Shown here: piece after piece, positions 1 through 5,332 of the stretch
Position numbering within the stretch: position 1 is the first letter of the stretch
Layout: every line of letters begins with the position of its first letter
Source: Actinomycetes bacterium
Lineage (GTDB): Bacteria; Actinomycetota; CALGFH01
DNA: 5,332 nucleotides
Assembly: GCA_030152105.1 (NCBI GenBank)
Contig: JASLIH010000325.1
Location: forward strand, 1 to 5,332
Reading direction: 5' to 3'
The notes under the pieces: generated by a model
The model's input: the letters and a program-made list of their open reading frames with translations, nothing else
Databases searched by the model: none
Told to the model about the DNA's origin: nothing
Made by a program: the position numbers and the translations under genes

Positions 1-473
1 GCTACACCTCATCAGAACGCCTCACTTCGCCCCCGACGGTCCACAGCGACCTGTCCAAACGCCGCTCGACAAAGCGGTAGGTTGCGACTTACTCGCACGG
101 GGGAAGCCAGGCTTCAAATCCCCTCACCTCACCTCCAGCACAAAGGTCGACCCACCCAGGTACTTGGCTGCTGGTGCTACCGCATACTAAGGGACGACCA
201 AAGAGGGTGGCCTCTCGGGCGTCTGACCTGCACAGACTCGAAAATGGCATCACCCATTTGATTGCCCCCGTGATAACAAACGAGCACGCCCCACTGCCGG
301 CTTGAAGCCACAAATGCACTGCTCGCCTCAGACAATTTCGGGTCGAGCGTGGAGCCAACGGCGACGCTTCATCCGTAACGGGCATGCGGCATGCCAGCCC
401 AGATTTCAGTTGGCGGCCAGCGGTTGAGTTACGAGAGAGTGGTGGACTGGCTTGGGTAGTGGAGCACCTGCAG
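1..473. other. Left-edge stretch with no convincing gene
   Basis: No protein-coding gene can be supported here. A 98-codon minus-strand frame (89-385) and two plus-strand frames that enter from the left edge (one open to about 261, the other to about 188) show no recognisable domain, no convincing ribosome binding site and no GC-rich third-position pattern like that of the genes to the right. By eye the stretch is less GC-rich than the rest. It holds a nested dyad at 99-123, a 15-base perfect dyad at 381-395 and a smaller dyad GGCTT-G-AAGCC at 299-309. It may be ordinary intergenic DNA or the decayed edge of an older gene; nothing visible decides between these. Confidence 0.5.
381..395. repeat. 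15-base perfect dyad GGCATGC-G-GCATGCC
   Basis: Two 7-base arms, 381-387 and 389-395, are exact inverted repeats around a single central G. The arms also read as overlapping direct repeats of GCATGC. A one-base centre cannot form the hairpin loop, so a dimeric protein binding site is likelier than an RNA structure. No gene start lies close enough to assign a regulated promoter: the nearest real gene end is the minus-strand stop at 515. Function unknown. Confidence 0.4.
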
Positions 474-501
474 GTGAGGGGCGCGTGGAGGCGCCCCTCA
501 C
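474..501 (-). terminator. Hairpin terminator of the secreted propeller gene
   Basis: GTGAGGGGCGC (474-484) and GCGCCCCTCAC (491-501) are perfect reverse complements, giving an 11-bp, very GC-rich stem with a 6-base loop. The hairpin begins 13 bases after the minus-strand stop codon at 515-517, the usual place for an intrinsic terminator. No T-tract follows on the minus strand (nor a clear one on the plus strand), so it is a stem-only terminator of the kind often seen in high-GC actinobacteria, or it protects the 3' end. Its left arm overlaps the 12-base palindrome CACCTGCAGGTG at 465-476. Confidence 0.7.
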
Positions 502-514
502 GGCATCGGTGTGG

Positions 515-2203
515 TTAGGGTGTGGGGTCGGAGTAGGTGCCGCCGTAGATGTCTTCGTTGCCGAACTGGGCCGGACAGTCGGTCAATGGGGCCGGTGGGG
601 TGATCGGGGTGCCGTTGATCAGTGACTGGCGGTAGGCATCGACCGCCGGGCAGTCGGCGGCGTTACGCACGTCCATCCACACCGCGGCGCCGTAGGTGCG
701 GGTGGCGGCGGCGTAGTTGTAGTCATAGACCGCCTCGCGGTTCAGGGTCCTGGTCGTGCCCCGGGCGTCTCCGACCGCGCCGCGGTGCAGGGTCGACCAG
801 CCCCCGACGGCACCGCCGGCGCCCACATCTGCATGGCGGACTACGCCCTGCATGTTCCGCGGGTTGGCCGTGGTGGTCTGGAACGGTTGCAGGTAGCCGT
901 TGTAGACCAGGTACAGGTCGCTGCCGGTGGGCGAGATGGCCACCGCCGGGTTATCGGGCCGGTCACTTGCCACGGCGGCATTCACCGGGGTCGACCAGGT
1001 CAGCCCCTGGTTGGCGGAGGTCTGGACCAGGGCTTGTTCGTGGTTGAGCCCGTTGCGGGCGTCGGGCCAGGTCAGCACCAGGGTGTTGGTGGCCCCGGCG
1101 CCGGTGGGGGCACCGTTGGCCACGCCCAGGCTGGGGAAGCTATCGGTCCGGGTGCCGGCCAGGCCGTCAAACACGATCCGGCCCGACACCGGGTCGGGGA
1201 CGCCGACGTCGACCACATTGGCGATCGCCCGGGGCTTCTCGAAGTTGTTGCCGCCGTCAAAGGAGCGGGCCAGGTAGAACACGCTCTGGCGGGTCTGGAT
1301 GTCGGCGCCCTCCCAGACCACATAGACCACGCCGGCGCTGTCGGAGCGGATGGCGCAGCCTTGGCGGCCGCCGGTCTGGGCGTTGTTGGTGGCAGAGGAG
1401 AGCTGCCGCTGCCGCCAGGTGGTCCCGCCGTCGGTGGAGCGGGAGAACACCACCGGCTCGGGTGCCCCACCGATGCTGCGGAAGGCCACGTTGCAGACAT
1501 AGACGTTGCCGAAATGCGGGCTGGCGGCGGCGTTGTCGGCCCAGATGTCCTCCTTGTCACTCAGCAGGGCCGCGTTCTGGCGGCTGACGATCACCGGGGT
1601 CATCCAGGCGTTCTTGTCCCCGGCGGCCGCCGCGGCCACGTTGTCGGTGCGCGACACCGCCACTGCCGAGCTGCCGTTGAACGGCGCCCGCCCGGGGATC
1701 GGGAAGGCCAGGTTGGCGTAGTACAGCCGCGACCCATTGGCCCAGGAGAACCCGCCTGGGCCCGGCTGGGGGCCGAACGCCAACGCCGGGTCGCCGTGGG
1801 AGCTCATGCCGTTCTCGTAGTACCAGGGAAGGGTGTGAATCGGGCCGGGCTGGGGGGTGCCGCTGCGGGCGGTCAGGCCGGAGTAGGTCGGCTGGACCCA
1901 GCTCGCCCCCTCGTCGAGGGAGAAGTAGATCCCCGAGATGCCGATGTCGGCGGTCAGGTCGCAGCTGCTGCCGTTACAGGGGGCGCTGTCGACCAGGTCG
2001 TTGCCCCCGCCGGCCAGCACCGTGGGGTGGTTGGCGTCGATCGCCAGGGCGGGTTCGTTGACCGCGTTGGGCAGGTACGGGGTGGTGGGACCGGCTACCG
2101 AGACCTTGGCCTCGGGAGTCTGGGCATGGGCCAGGGTGGGCAGGACCAGGGCTGCTGTGACTGCGACCAGCAGTACCAGCACGCTTCGGCGAGGACCGGA
2201 CAT
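515..2203 (-). CDS. Secreted Asp-box (BNR/sialidase-like) beta-propeller protein
   Basis: The 562-residue product starts with a Sec signal peptide: basic MSGPRR, a hydrophobic core at about 7-22, and a likely signal peptidase I site AHA|Q after residue 27, so it should be exported. The body looks like a sialidase-superfamily beta-propeller. Asp-boxes are SLDEGASW (95-102), STDGGTTW (256-263), SFDGGNNF (314-321) and a degenerate SANQGLTW (396-403). Six blade-like motifs recur near 49, 137, 216, 280, 355 and 417, for example NEPALAID, GDPALAFG, SFPSLGVA and DNPAVAIS, mostly followed by an LYY- or VYV-type strand. Six cysteines (76, 81, 237, 283, 518, 543) could form disulfides outside the cell. 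No FRIP motif is present and I cannot assign the catalytic Arg triad, Tyr or Glu, so sialidase activity is unproven; glycan binding or another glycosidase activity is possible. The frame is open upstream to an ATG at 2383, but the signal peptide and the strong SD select 2203. The gene appears monocistronic, with a hairpin 13 bases past its stop. Confidence 0.88.
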   Translation of the reverse strand: MSGPRRSVLVLLVAVTAALVLPTLAHAQTPEAKVSVAGPTTPYLPNAVNEPALAIDANHPTVLAGGGNDLVDSAPCNGSSCDLTADIGISGIYFSLDEGASWVQPTYSGLTARSGTPQPGPIHTLPWYYENGMSSHGDPALAFGPQPGPGGFSWANGSRLYYANLAFPIPGRAPFNGSSAVAVSRTDNVAAAAAGDKNAWMTPVIVSRQNAALLSDKEDIWADNAAASPHFGNVYVCNVAFRSIGGAPEPVVFSRSTDGGTTWRQRQLSSATNNAQTGGRQGCAIRSDSAGVVYVVWEGADIQTRQSVFYLARSFDGGNNFEKPRAIANVVDVGVPDPVSGRIVFDGLAGTRTDSFPSLGVANGAPTGAGATNTLVLTWPDARNGLNHEQALVQTSANQGLTWSTPVNAAVASDRPDNPAVAISPTGSDLYLVYNGYLQPFQTTTANPRNMQGVVRHADVGAGGAVGGWSTLHRGAVGDARGTTRTLNREAVYDYNYAAATRTYGAAVWMDVRNAADCPAVDAYRQSLINGTPITPPAPLTDCPAQFGNEDIYGGTYSDPTP

Positions 2204-2208
2204 CGCGG

Positions 2209-2216
2209 CTCCTTCC
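2209..2216 (-). promoter_or_regulatory. Ribosome binding site setting the propeller-protein start
   Basis: On the minus strand GGAAGGAG lies 5 bases upstream of the ATG at 2201-2203. It is the reason for choosing this start over the upstream in-frame ATGs (as far as 2383), together with the signal peptide that begins immediately after it. Confidence 0.75.
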
Positions 2217-2235
2217 GTCCGTCGTTGGACGCCGA

Positions 2236-2292
2236 AACGGAGCATAACGGCCGGTTCCCTCGCCGCATAGACCCACGTTTCTAGCGGTCCAA
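2236..2292 (-). promoter_or_regulatory. Candidate promoter(s) of the secreted propeller gene
   Basis: Two weak minus-strand possibilities overlap. First, TTGGAC (2287-2292) and TATGCG (2264-2269) are separated by 17 bases, an imperfect sigma70-like pair that would give a leader of roughly 50-55 bases. Second, GGAAC (2254-2258) and CGTT (2236-2239) resemble ECF-sigma elements, but their 14-base spacer is shorter than usual. Both matches are partial and could be chance in GC-rich DNA. Position relative to the gene is the main support. Confidence 0.22.
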
Positions 2293-2707
2293 CGCGAACC
2301 ATCCCGGTCATGCTGTCGGTCATCCCGTAGGGTCCACTGCCATGCGACAGGACCGACATAGTGGATGACGCACACCCGACCAAGCTGCGTGCTCGTGATC
2401 GCGGTCACGCACGATCGAGCCAGCGACGACCTCAGCTGGGCGGAGGCTTCGAGTCGATCTCCAACGCCGAGGGCAGTCTCACAGTCATTCCACCAGGCCC
2501 TACTGAACCGAACCAGCCCGCACTCACCAGAATCGCCGCCTAACCTGACCTGCCTAGACCGGTCTGAACCGTAGAGAACAAAGATTGGCAGTTACCAAGG
2601 AGAAAGCTGGACGCTGGACTCGCCGGAACACGTTTGAGCAGGTCAGGTGCGGTTCGAATATCCAGCTACTTCCGTACCCCTCAGTATCTCCCTCGGGCCG
2701 ACGGCCC
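2293..2707. other. Intergenic stretch between divergent genes
   Basis: This lies between the minus-strand propeller gene and the plus-strand VOC remnant. Short plus-strand frames (2361-2543, 2365-2574) have no recognisable domain and no clear SD. From about 2668 the DNA may still encode degraded VOC sequence in a different frame from the intact part downstream. The frame of the intact VOC part is open back to a TTG at 2585 (107 codons in all), but its first 41 residues resemble nothing I recognise. No clear promoter, terminator or RNA gene is visible. Confidence 0.4.
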
Positions 2708-2908
2708 ATGCCCGACGGCACCCGGCCCGTCCCCGGCGGTTGGAACCGACTCCACCTACAGGTCGCCGACCTGGCCGGCGAGGTCGACCGGCTCCGCGCC
2801 GCCGACTGCCGGTTCCGCAACGACATCATCACCGGACCCGGCGGCTCCCAGATCCTGCTGGAAGACCCCTCCGGCAACCCCGTCGAGCTGTTCCAGCCCG
2901 CCCGGTGA
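2708..2908 (+). pseudogene. VOC-family (glyoxalase fold) protein, C-terminal half only
   Basis: From the ATG at 2708 the frame encodes 66 residues matching the second half of a small VOC protein: MPDGTRPVPGGWNRLHLQV, then a helix (DLAGEVDRLRAA), then FRNDIITGPGG, ILLEDPSGNPVELFQP. This is one beta-alpha-beta-beta-beta module. It keeps the family's usual metal-ligand positions, His in RLHLQV and Glu in PVELFQP. Complete relatives are about 120-140 residues with two modules; here the first module is missing. The same frame opens at a TTG at 2585, but residues 1-41 from there are not VOC-like. Just upstream, the frame one base earlier reads PLSISLGPTAHARR, resembling the family's segment before RPMPDG, which suggests a frameshift near 2698-2707 on top of a larger 5' loss. 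No SD precedes 2708. I judge it a remnant; a functional one-module protein is the alternative. It lies 173 bases before the regulator gene. Confidence 0.65.
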
Positions 2909-3055
2909 GACCCTCGCCGCTGCCCCAGGACAGCGGACCGGTACCACCCACGCCGCACCGACCGCCAGGGCTGCTGGTGGCCGCTGACCATGCCCACCCC
3001 CGACCCCGACCCAGCCCAGGCGCCCCACGGCGGCCACGCTCGGATCTTGCCCGCC

Positions 3056-3068
3056 CTCCGGTCCGGAG
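3056..3068 (+). promoter_or_regulatory. Dyad CTCCGG-T-CCGGAG over the regulator's SD-like site
   Basis: Six-base arms at 3056-3061 and 3063-3068 are perfect inverted repeats around one T. The right arm contains GGAG (3065-3068), the only SD-like sequence before the ATG at 3082, with a rather long 13-base spacing. As DNA it could be an operator for autoregulation. As RNA, a 4-bp stem (CTCC/GGAG) with a 5-base loop would hide the SD. Which role, if either, is unknown. Confidence 0.35.
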
Positions 3069-3081
3069 CCAGACTAGGGTC

Positions 3082-4086
3082 ATGGCGGAGGAGGATCTCG
3101 CGGGCCTGAACCTGCCTGCAGCATCGCCCGCCCCACGGCGGCTCGTGGTCGTGGTCGTGGACGGTGCCTCGCTGGGCATCATGTCCTTTGCGTTCGGCGT
3201 GTTCGACGCGGCCGTGTACTACGGCGCGCTGCCCGAACTTGATGTGCGCATCGTCTCCGGCGAGCCAGACGCCGCGATGCGCGGCGGCGGCTTGGCCTAC
3301 GATGTGCCCTACGACCTCTCCGCGATCCGCGAGGCCGATCTGGTCATCGTGCCCTACTGGCGAGATCCGGCCGAACACCCGCCGGAGCCGCTGCTGGAGT
3401 CGCTGCGTGGCGCGCACGCCGCGGGGACACGGGTGGCCGGCCTCTGCTCCGGGGTGTTCGTGCTGGCCGCGGCCGGACTGCTGGACGAGCGCCCGGCCAC
3501 CACGCACTGGGCGCTTGCTGGGGTGCTCGCCCAGATGTACCCAAAGATCTCCGTCCGCGCGTCGGTCCTCTACATCGACGACGGTGACATCCTCACCGCC
3601 GGTGGTGGTGCCGCCGGGATGGACTTGGGCCTGCATCTGATCAGGGCATCTCATGGCGCGGTTGTGGCCAACCGCCTGGCCCGAAGCATCGTGGTAGCAC
3701 CCCACCGTCCCGGCGGGCAGTCGCAGTACATCGAGTCGCCAGTACCCGAACTGAACCAGGACGACCCCGTCGGCGAGACGGTGAGCTGGGCGCTCGGGCA
3801 GCTCGACCAGATCCTGCCGATCGATGTGATGGCTCGTCGGGCCCAAATGAGCAGGCGCAACTTTGACCGGCGCTTCCGCGAGCTCACCGGGACCGCACCT
3901 GCAACCTGGCTGACTCATCAACGCGTGCTTCGTGCCCAACGGCTGCTGGAGTCCACCCGGCTGTCTGTGGAGGAGGTAGCACGATCCTGCGGATTCTCCT
4001 CGGCCGCAGCCCTGCGCCCCCACTTCCGGCGACTCGTGGGAGTCGCTCCGGCCACCTACCGCGACACCTTTGGCTCGCGGTCCTGA
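3082..4086 (+). CDS. GlxA-family transcriptional regulator (DJ-1/PfpI-like domain plus AraC HTH)
   Basis: The 334-residue product has the two-part layout and usual length of GlxA regulators. Residues about 19-200 form a DJ-1/PfpI class-I-glutamine-amidotransferase-like domain: strand LVVVVVDGAS (21-30), then the nucleophile-elbow motif GLCSGVFVLA with Cys122, then ATTHW with His142. Residues about 240-330 form an AraC/XylS DNA-binding domain with two helix-turn-helix units, MARRAQMSRRNFDRRFRELTG (250-270, HTH1 region) and LSVEEVARSCGFSSAAALRPHF (294-315, HTH2 region), ending in the typical GVAPATYRDTF. In this family the first domain is thought to sense a ligand rather than act as an enzyme, and the protein binds promoter DNA in the cytoplasm. 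The frame is open far upstream (GTG at 2647), but that part overlaps VOC coding in another frame and has no domain; the ATG at 3082 begins just before the first domain. The SD is weak (GGAG, 13 bases away) and inside a dyad. The epoxide hydrolase 127 bases downstream is a candidate target; ligand unknown. Confidence 0.92.
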   Translation: MAEEDLAGLNLPAASPAPRRLVVVVVDGASLGIMSFAFGVFDAAVYYGALPELDVRIVSGEPDAAMRGGGLAYDVPYDLSAIREADLVIVPYWRDPAEHPPEPLLESLRGAHAAGTRVAGLCSGVFVLAAAGLLDERPATTHWALAGVLAQMYPKISVRASVLYIDDGDILTAGGGAAGMDLGLHLIRASHGAVVANRLARSIVVAPHRPGGQSQYIESPVPELNQDDPVGETVSWALGQLDQILPIDVMARRAQMSRRNFDRRFRELTGTAPATWLTHQRVLRAQRLLESTRLSVEEVARSCGFSSAAALRPHFRRLVGVAPATYRDTFGSRS

Positions 4087-4213
4087 GGCTGTCCTGAAAT
4101 CGTCGCTGGTTGGCGAGATCCCCGCTTCCGCCGCAACCCCGACGCTGAAACGCTCTGGACGGCTTCACCGCAGAGCCGGCACACGTCTTTGATTTGATGC
4201 GAGGAGATTCGCC
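4087..4213 (+). promoter_or_regulatory. Gap before epoxide hydrolase with a short inverted repeat
   Basis: The 127-base gap between the regulator's stop and the hydrolase's GTG contains GCTCTG (4152-4157) and CAGAGC (4171-4176), a 6-bp inverted repeat with a 13-base spacer. It could be a weak terminator for the regulator, an operator for it, or chance. No T-tract follows and I see no convincing -35/-10 pair. The gap is long enough for a promoter, so whether the two genes share a transcript is open. Confidence 0.25.
4201..4206 (+). promoter_or_regulatory. Ribosome binding site of the epoxide hydrolase
   Basis: GAGGAG lies 7 bases upstream of a GTG at 4214-4216. This is good SD sequence at good spacing, and it decides the non-ATG start; the EHN domain begins about eight residues in, leaving no room for a later start. 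Confidence 0.75.
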
Positions 4214-5332
4214 GTGAGCGACGCCAGCCAAGAGATTCGCCCGTTCCGTATCGATGTGTCCCAGGCCGACCTGGACGACCTGTCCGAGCGGCTGGCCCGG
4301 ACCCGCTGGGCCAACCAGCTCCCCCTCGACAGCAGCGGTCCCCAGACAGGTGTGGTCCCCCCCGGCTGGGAGTACGGCGTCCCGGTCGGCTACGTCAAGG
4401 ACCTGGTCGACCACTGGCAGCACAAGTACGACTGGCGCGGCTGGGAGGCACGGCTCAACCAGTACCCGCAGTTCACCACCACCATCGACGGCCAGCAGAT
4501 CCACTTCCTGCACGTCCGCTCCCCCGAGCCGGACGCCCTGCCGCTGATCTTGACCCACGGCTGGCCCAACACCTTCCTGGAGTACCTGGACCTGGTCGCG
4601 CCGCTCAGCGACCCCCAGACGCACGGCGCCCAGGCGGCCGACGCCTTCCACCTGGTCGTCCCGTCCCTGCCCGGCTTCGCCTTCTCCGGACCCACCACCG
4701 AGCCGGGCTGGGACGCCCAGCGCACCGCCCGAGCCTGGGCCGAGCTCATGGGCCGGCTCGGCTATGACCGCTACGGCGCCCACGGCAACGACGCCGGCGC
4801 CATCGTCGCCCCCCTCCAGGGACAACTCGACCCCGACCATGTCATCGGCGTGCACGTCAACCAGATCTTCTCGTTCCCCTCCGGCGACCCCACCGAGCTG
4901 GACGGCCTGACCCCCGAGGAGCTGGGCGACCTGAGCTTCCTGCAGGGCTTCGTGGAGCGAGCGGTCCACGACAAGCTCCAGGCGGCCCAGCCCCAGACCA
5001 TCGCCCACGCCCTGGCCGACTCCCCAGCCGGGCAGATCGCCTGGAGCGGCCAGCTGTTCGGCGACGCCGTGAGCAACGACCACATCATCACCAACGTGGC
5101 CATCTACTGGCTGACCAACACCGGCGCATCAGCGGCCCGCTTCTACTACGAGAACCAGCACGCCCACCACCCGAGCGAGCCGACCACGATCCCCATGGGG
5201 CTGGCCAGCTTCGCCTTCGACTTCCGACCCATCCGCAGATTCGCCGAGCGCGACCACGCCAACATCGTCTCCTGGAGCCAGTTCGACCGCGGCAGCCACT
5301 GGGCCGCCCACGACGCCCCCGACCTCCTCCTC
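4214..5332 (+). CDS. Epoxide hydrolase, EHN-domain type (3' end cut by window)
   Basis: 373 codons are open from the GTG at 4214 to the window edge with no stop. Residues about 8-115 are the EHN N-terminal domain ([20 protein letters not shown], then [37 protein letters not shown]), which wraps the core. An alpha/beta-hydrolase core follows: oxyanion motif HGWP (115-118), [13 protein letters not shown] (148-160), nucleophile elbow GNDAG with Asp193, lid segment [19 protein letters not shown] (295-313) whose Tyr298 and Tyr311/312 are candidate ring-opening tyrosines, and [15 protein letters not shown] with likely catalytic His362. Asp336 in FAFDF is a candidate charge-relay acid. The family hydrolyses epoxides to vicinal diols through an ester with the nucleophilic Asp; it is normally cytoplasmic and no signal peptide is present. 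Relatives run about 380-400 residues, so probably only 10-25 are missing. The elbow has Ala where many members have Trp (GGDWG), a subclass difference. The substrate cannot be read from sequence; the upstream GlxA-type protein may regulate it. Confidence 0.9.
   Translation, partial: MSDASQEIRPFRIDVSQADLDDLSERLARTRWANQLPLDSSGPQTGVVPPGWEYGVPVGYVKDLVDHWQHKYDWRGWEARLNQYPQFTTTIDGQQIHFLHVRSPEPDALPLILTHGWPNTFLEYLDLVAPLSDPQTHGAQAADAFHLVVPSLPGFAFSGPTTEPGWDAQRTARAWAELMGRLGYDRYGAHGNDAGAIVAPLQGQLDPDHVIGVHVNQIFSFPSGDPTELDGLTPEELGDLSFLQGFVERAVHDKLQAAQPQTIAHALADSPAGQIAWSGQLFGDAVSNDHIITNVAIYWLTNTGASAARFYYENQHAHHPSEPTTIPMGLASFAFDFRPIRRFAERDHANIVSWSQFDRGSHWAAHDAPDLLL

Noticed and set aside
95..140. tRNA 3'-end-like string TTCAAATCCCC followed by CTCAC and CTCCA
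   Set aside because: The five bases before TTCAAAT do not pair with the five after it, so there is no T-stem, and no matching acceptor, D or anticodon arm is found upstream. A decayed tRNA or attachment-site fragment cannot be excluded but is not supported.
89..385. 98-codon minus-strand open frame
   Set aside because: No recognisable domain, no convincing SD and composition unlike the real genes. Its start overlaps the 381-395 dyad.
785..2284. 499-codon plus-strand frame opposite the propeller gene
   Set aside because: It is low-complexity Gly/Val/Ala-rich shadow translation, as expected opposite a GC-rich gene. The minus strand has a signal peptide, SD and Asp-boxes.
2204..2383. N-terminal extension of the secreted propeller to the ATG at 2383
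   Set aside because: It would place 60 residues before a perfect signal peptide. The strong SD directly before 2203 supports the shorter form.
2645..2670. Second T-loop-like GGTTCGAAT
   Set aside because: The position that must be C after the loop is A, and no cloverleaf arms surround it.
2647..3081. N-terminal extension of the regulator back to the GTG at 2647
   Set aside because: The added 145 residues are Arg/Pro-rich, overlap VOC coding in another frame and match no GlxA domain. The ATG at 3082 gives the normal family length.
2554..4023. 489-codon minus-strand frame opposite the regulator
   Set aside because: It lies antisense to a complete GlxA-type gene and the VOC remnant, has no domain, and arises from third-position GC bias.
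4152..4176. Intrinsic terminator after the regulator
   Set aside because: The stem is only 6 bp with a 13-base loop and no T-tract, too weak to call as a terminator. Kept only as a short inverted repeat.
3884..5083. 399-codon minus-strand frame opposite the epoxide hydrolase
   Set aside because: It is a Gly/Val-rich shadow of a well-supported hydrolase on the other strand.

Overview
The window reads as chromosomal DNA from a GC-rich actinobacterium. This rests on strong G/C preference at third codon positions, long spurious open frames opposite every real gene, use of a GTG start, and protein families common in soil Actinomycetota. I cannot place it to genus. There is no RNA gene, CRISPR array, transposase or integrase that I can support.

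Layout, left to right. Positions 1-473 contain no convincing gene; they look less GC-rich than the rest and hold several short dyads. Positions 474-501 form a perfect 11-bp hairpin just past the stop of a minus-strand gene (515-2203). That gene encodes a secreted, six-motif beta-propeller protein with Asp-boxes (sialidase/BNR-repeat superfamily), with a clear signal peptide and a good Shine-Dalgarno that sets its start. About 500 bases without an intact gene follow (2204-2707), probably holding the promoter of the secreted protein. On the plus strand come the C-terminal half of a VOC (glyoxalase/bleomycin-resistance fold) protein (2708-2908), apparently 5'-truncated and frameshifted; a complete GlxA-type regulator with a DJ-1/PfpI-like domain fused to an AraC HTH domain (3082-4086); and an epoxide hydrolase with an EHN N-terminal domain (4214 to past the window end), lacking only its last residues.

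How they fit together. The secreted propeller is divergent from the other three genes and has no visible functional link to them. The VOC remnant, GlxA-type regulator and epoxide hydrolase lie in one direction, and both enzyme families often handle reactive electrophiles (VOC enzymes: methylglyoxal and related adducts; EHN hydrolases: epoxides). A local electrophile-response locus controlled by the GlxA-type protein is a reasonable hypothesis, but only gene order supports it. I did not find a clearly new multi-gene system. The best leads are the broken VOC gene, the dyad covering the regulator's only SD-like sequence, and the regulator/hydrolase pairing.
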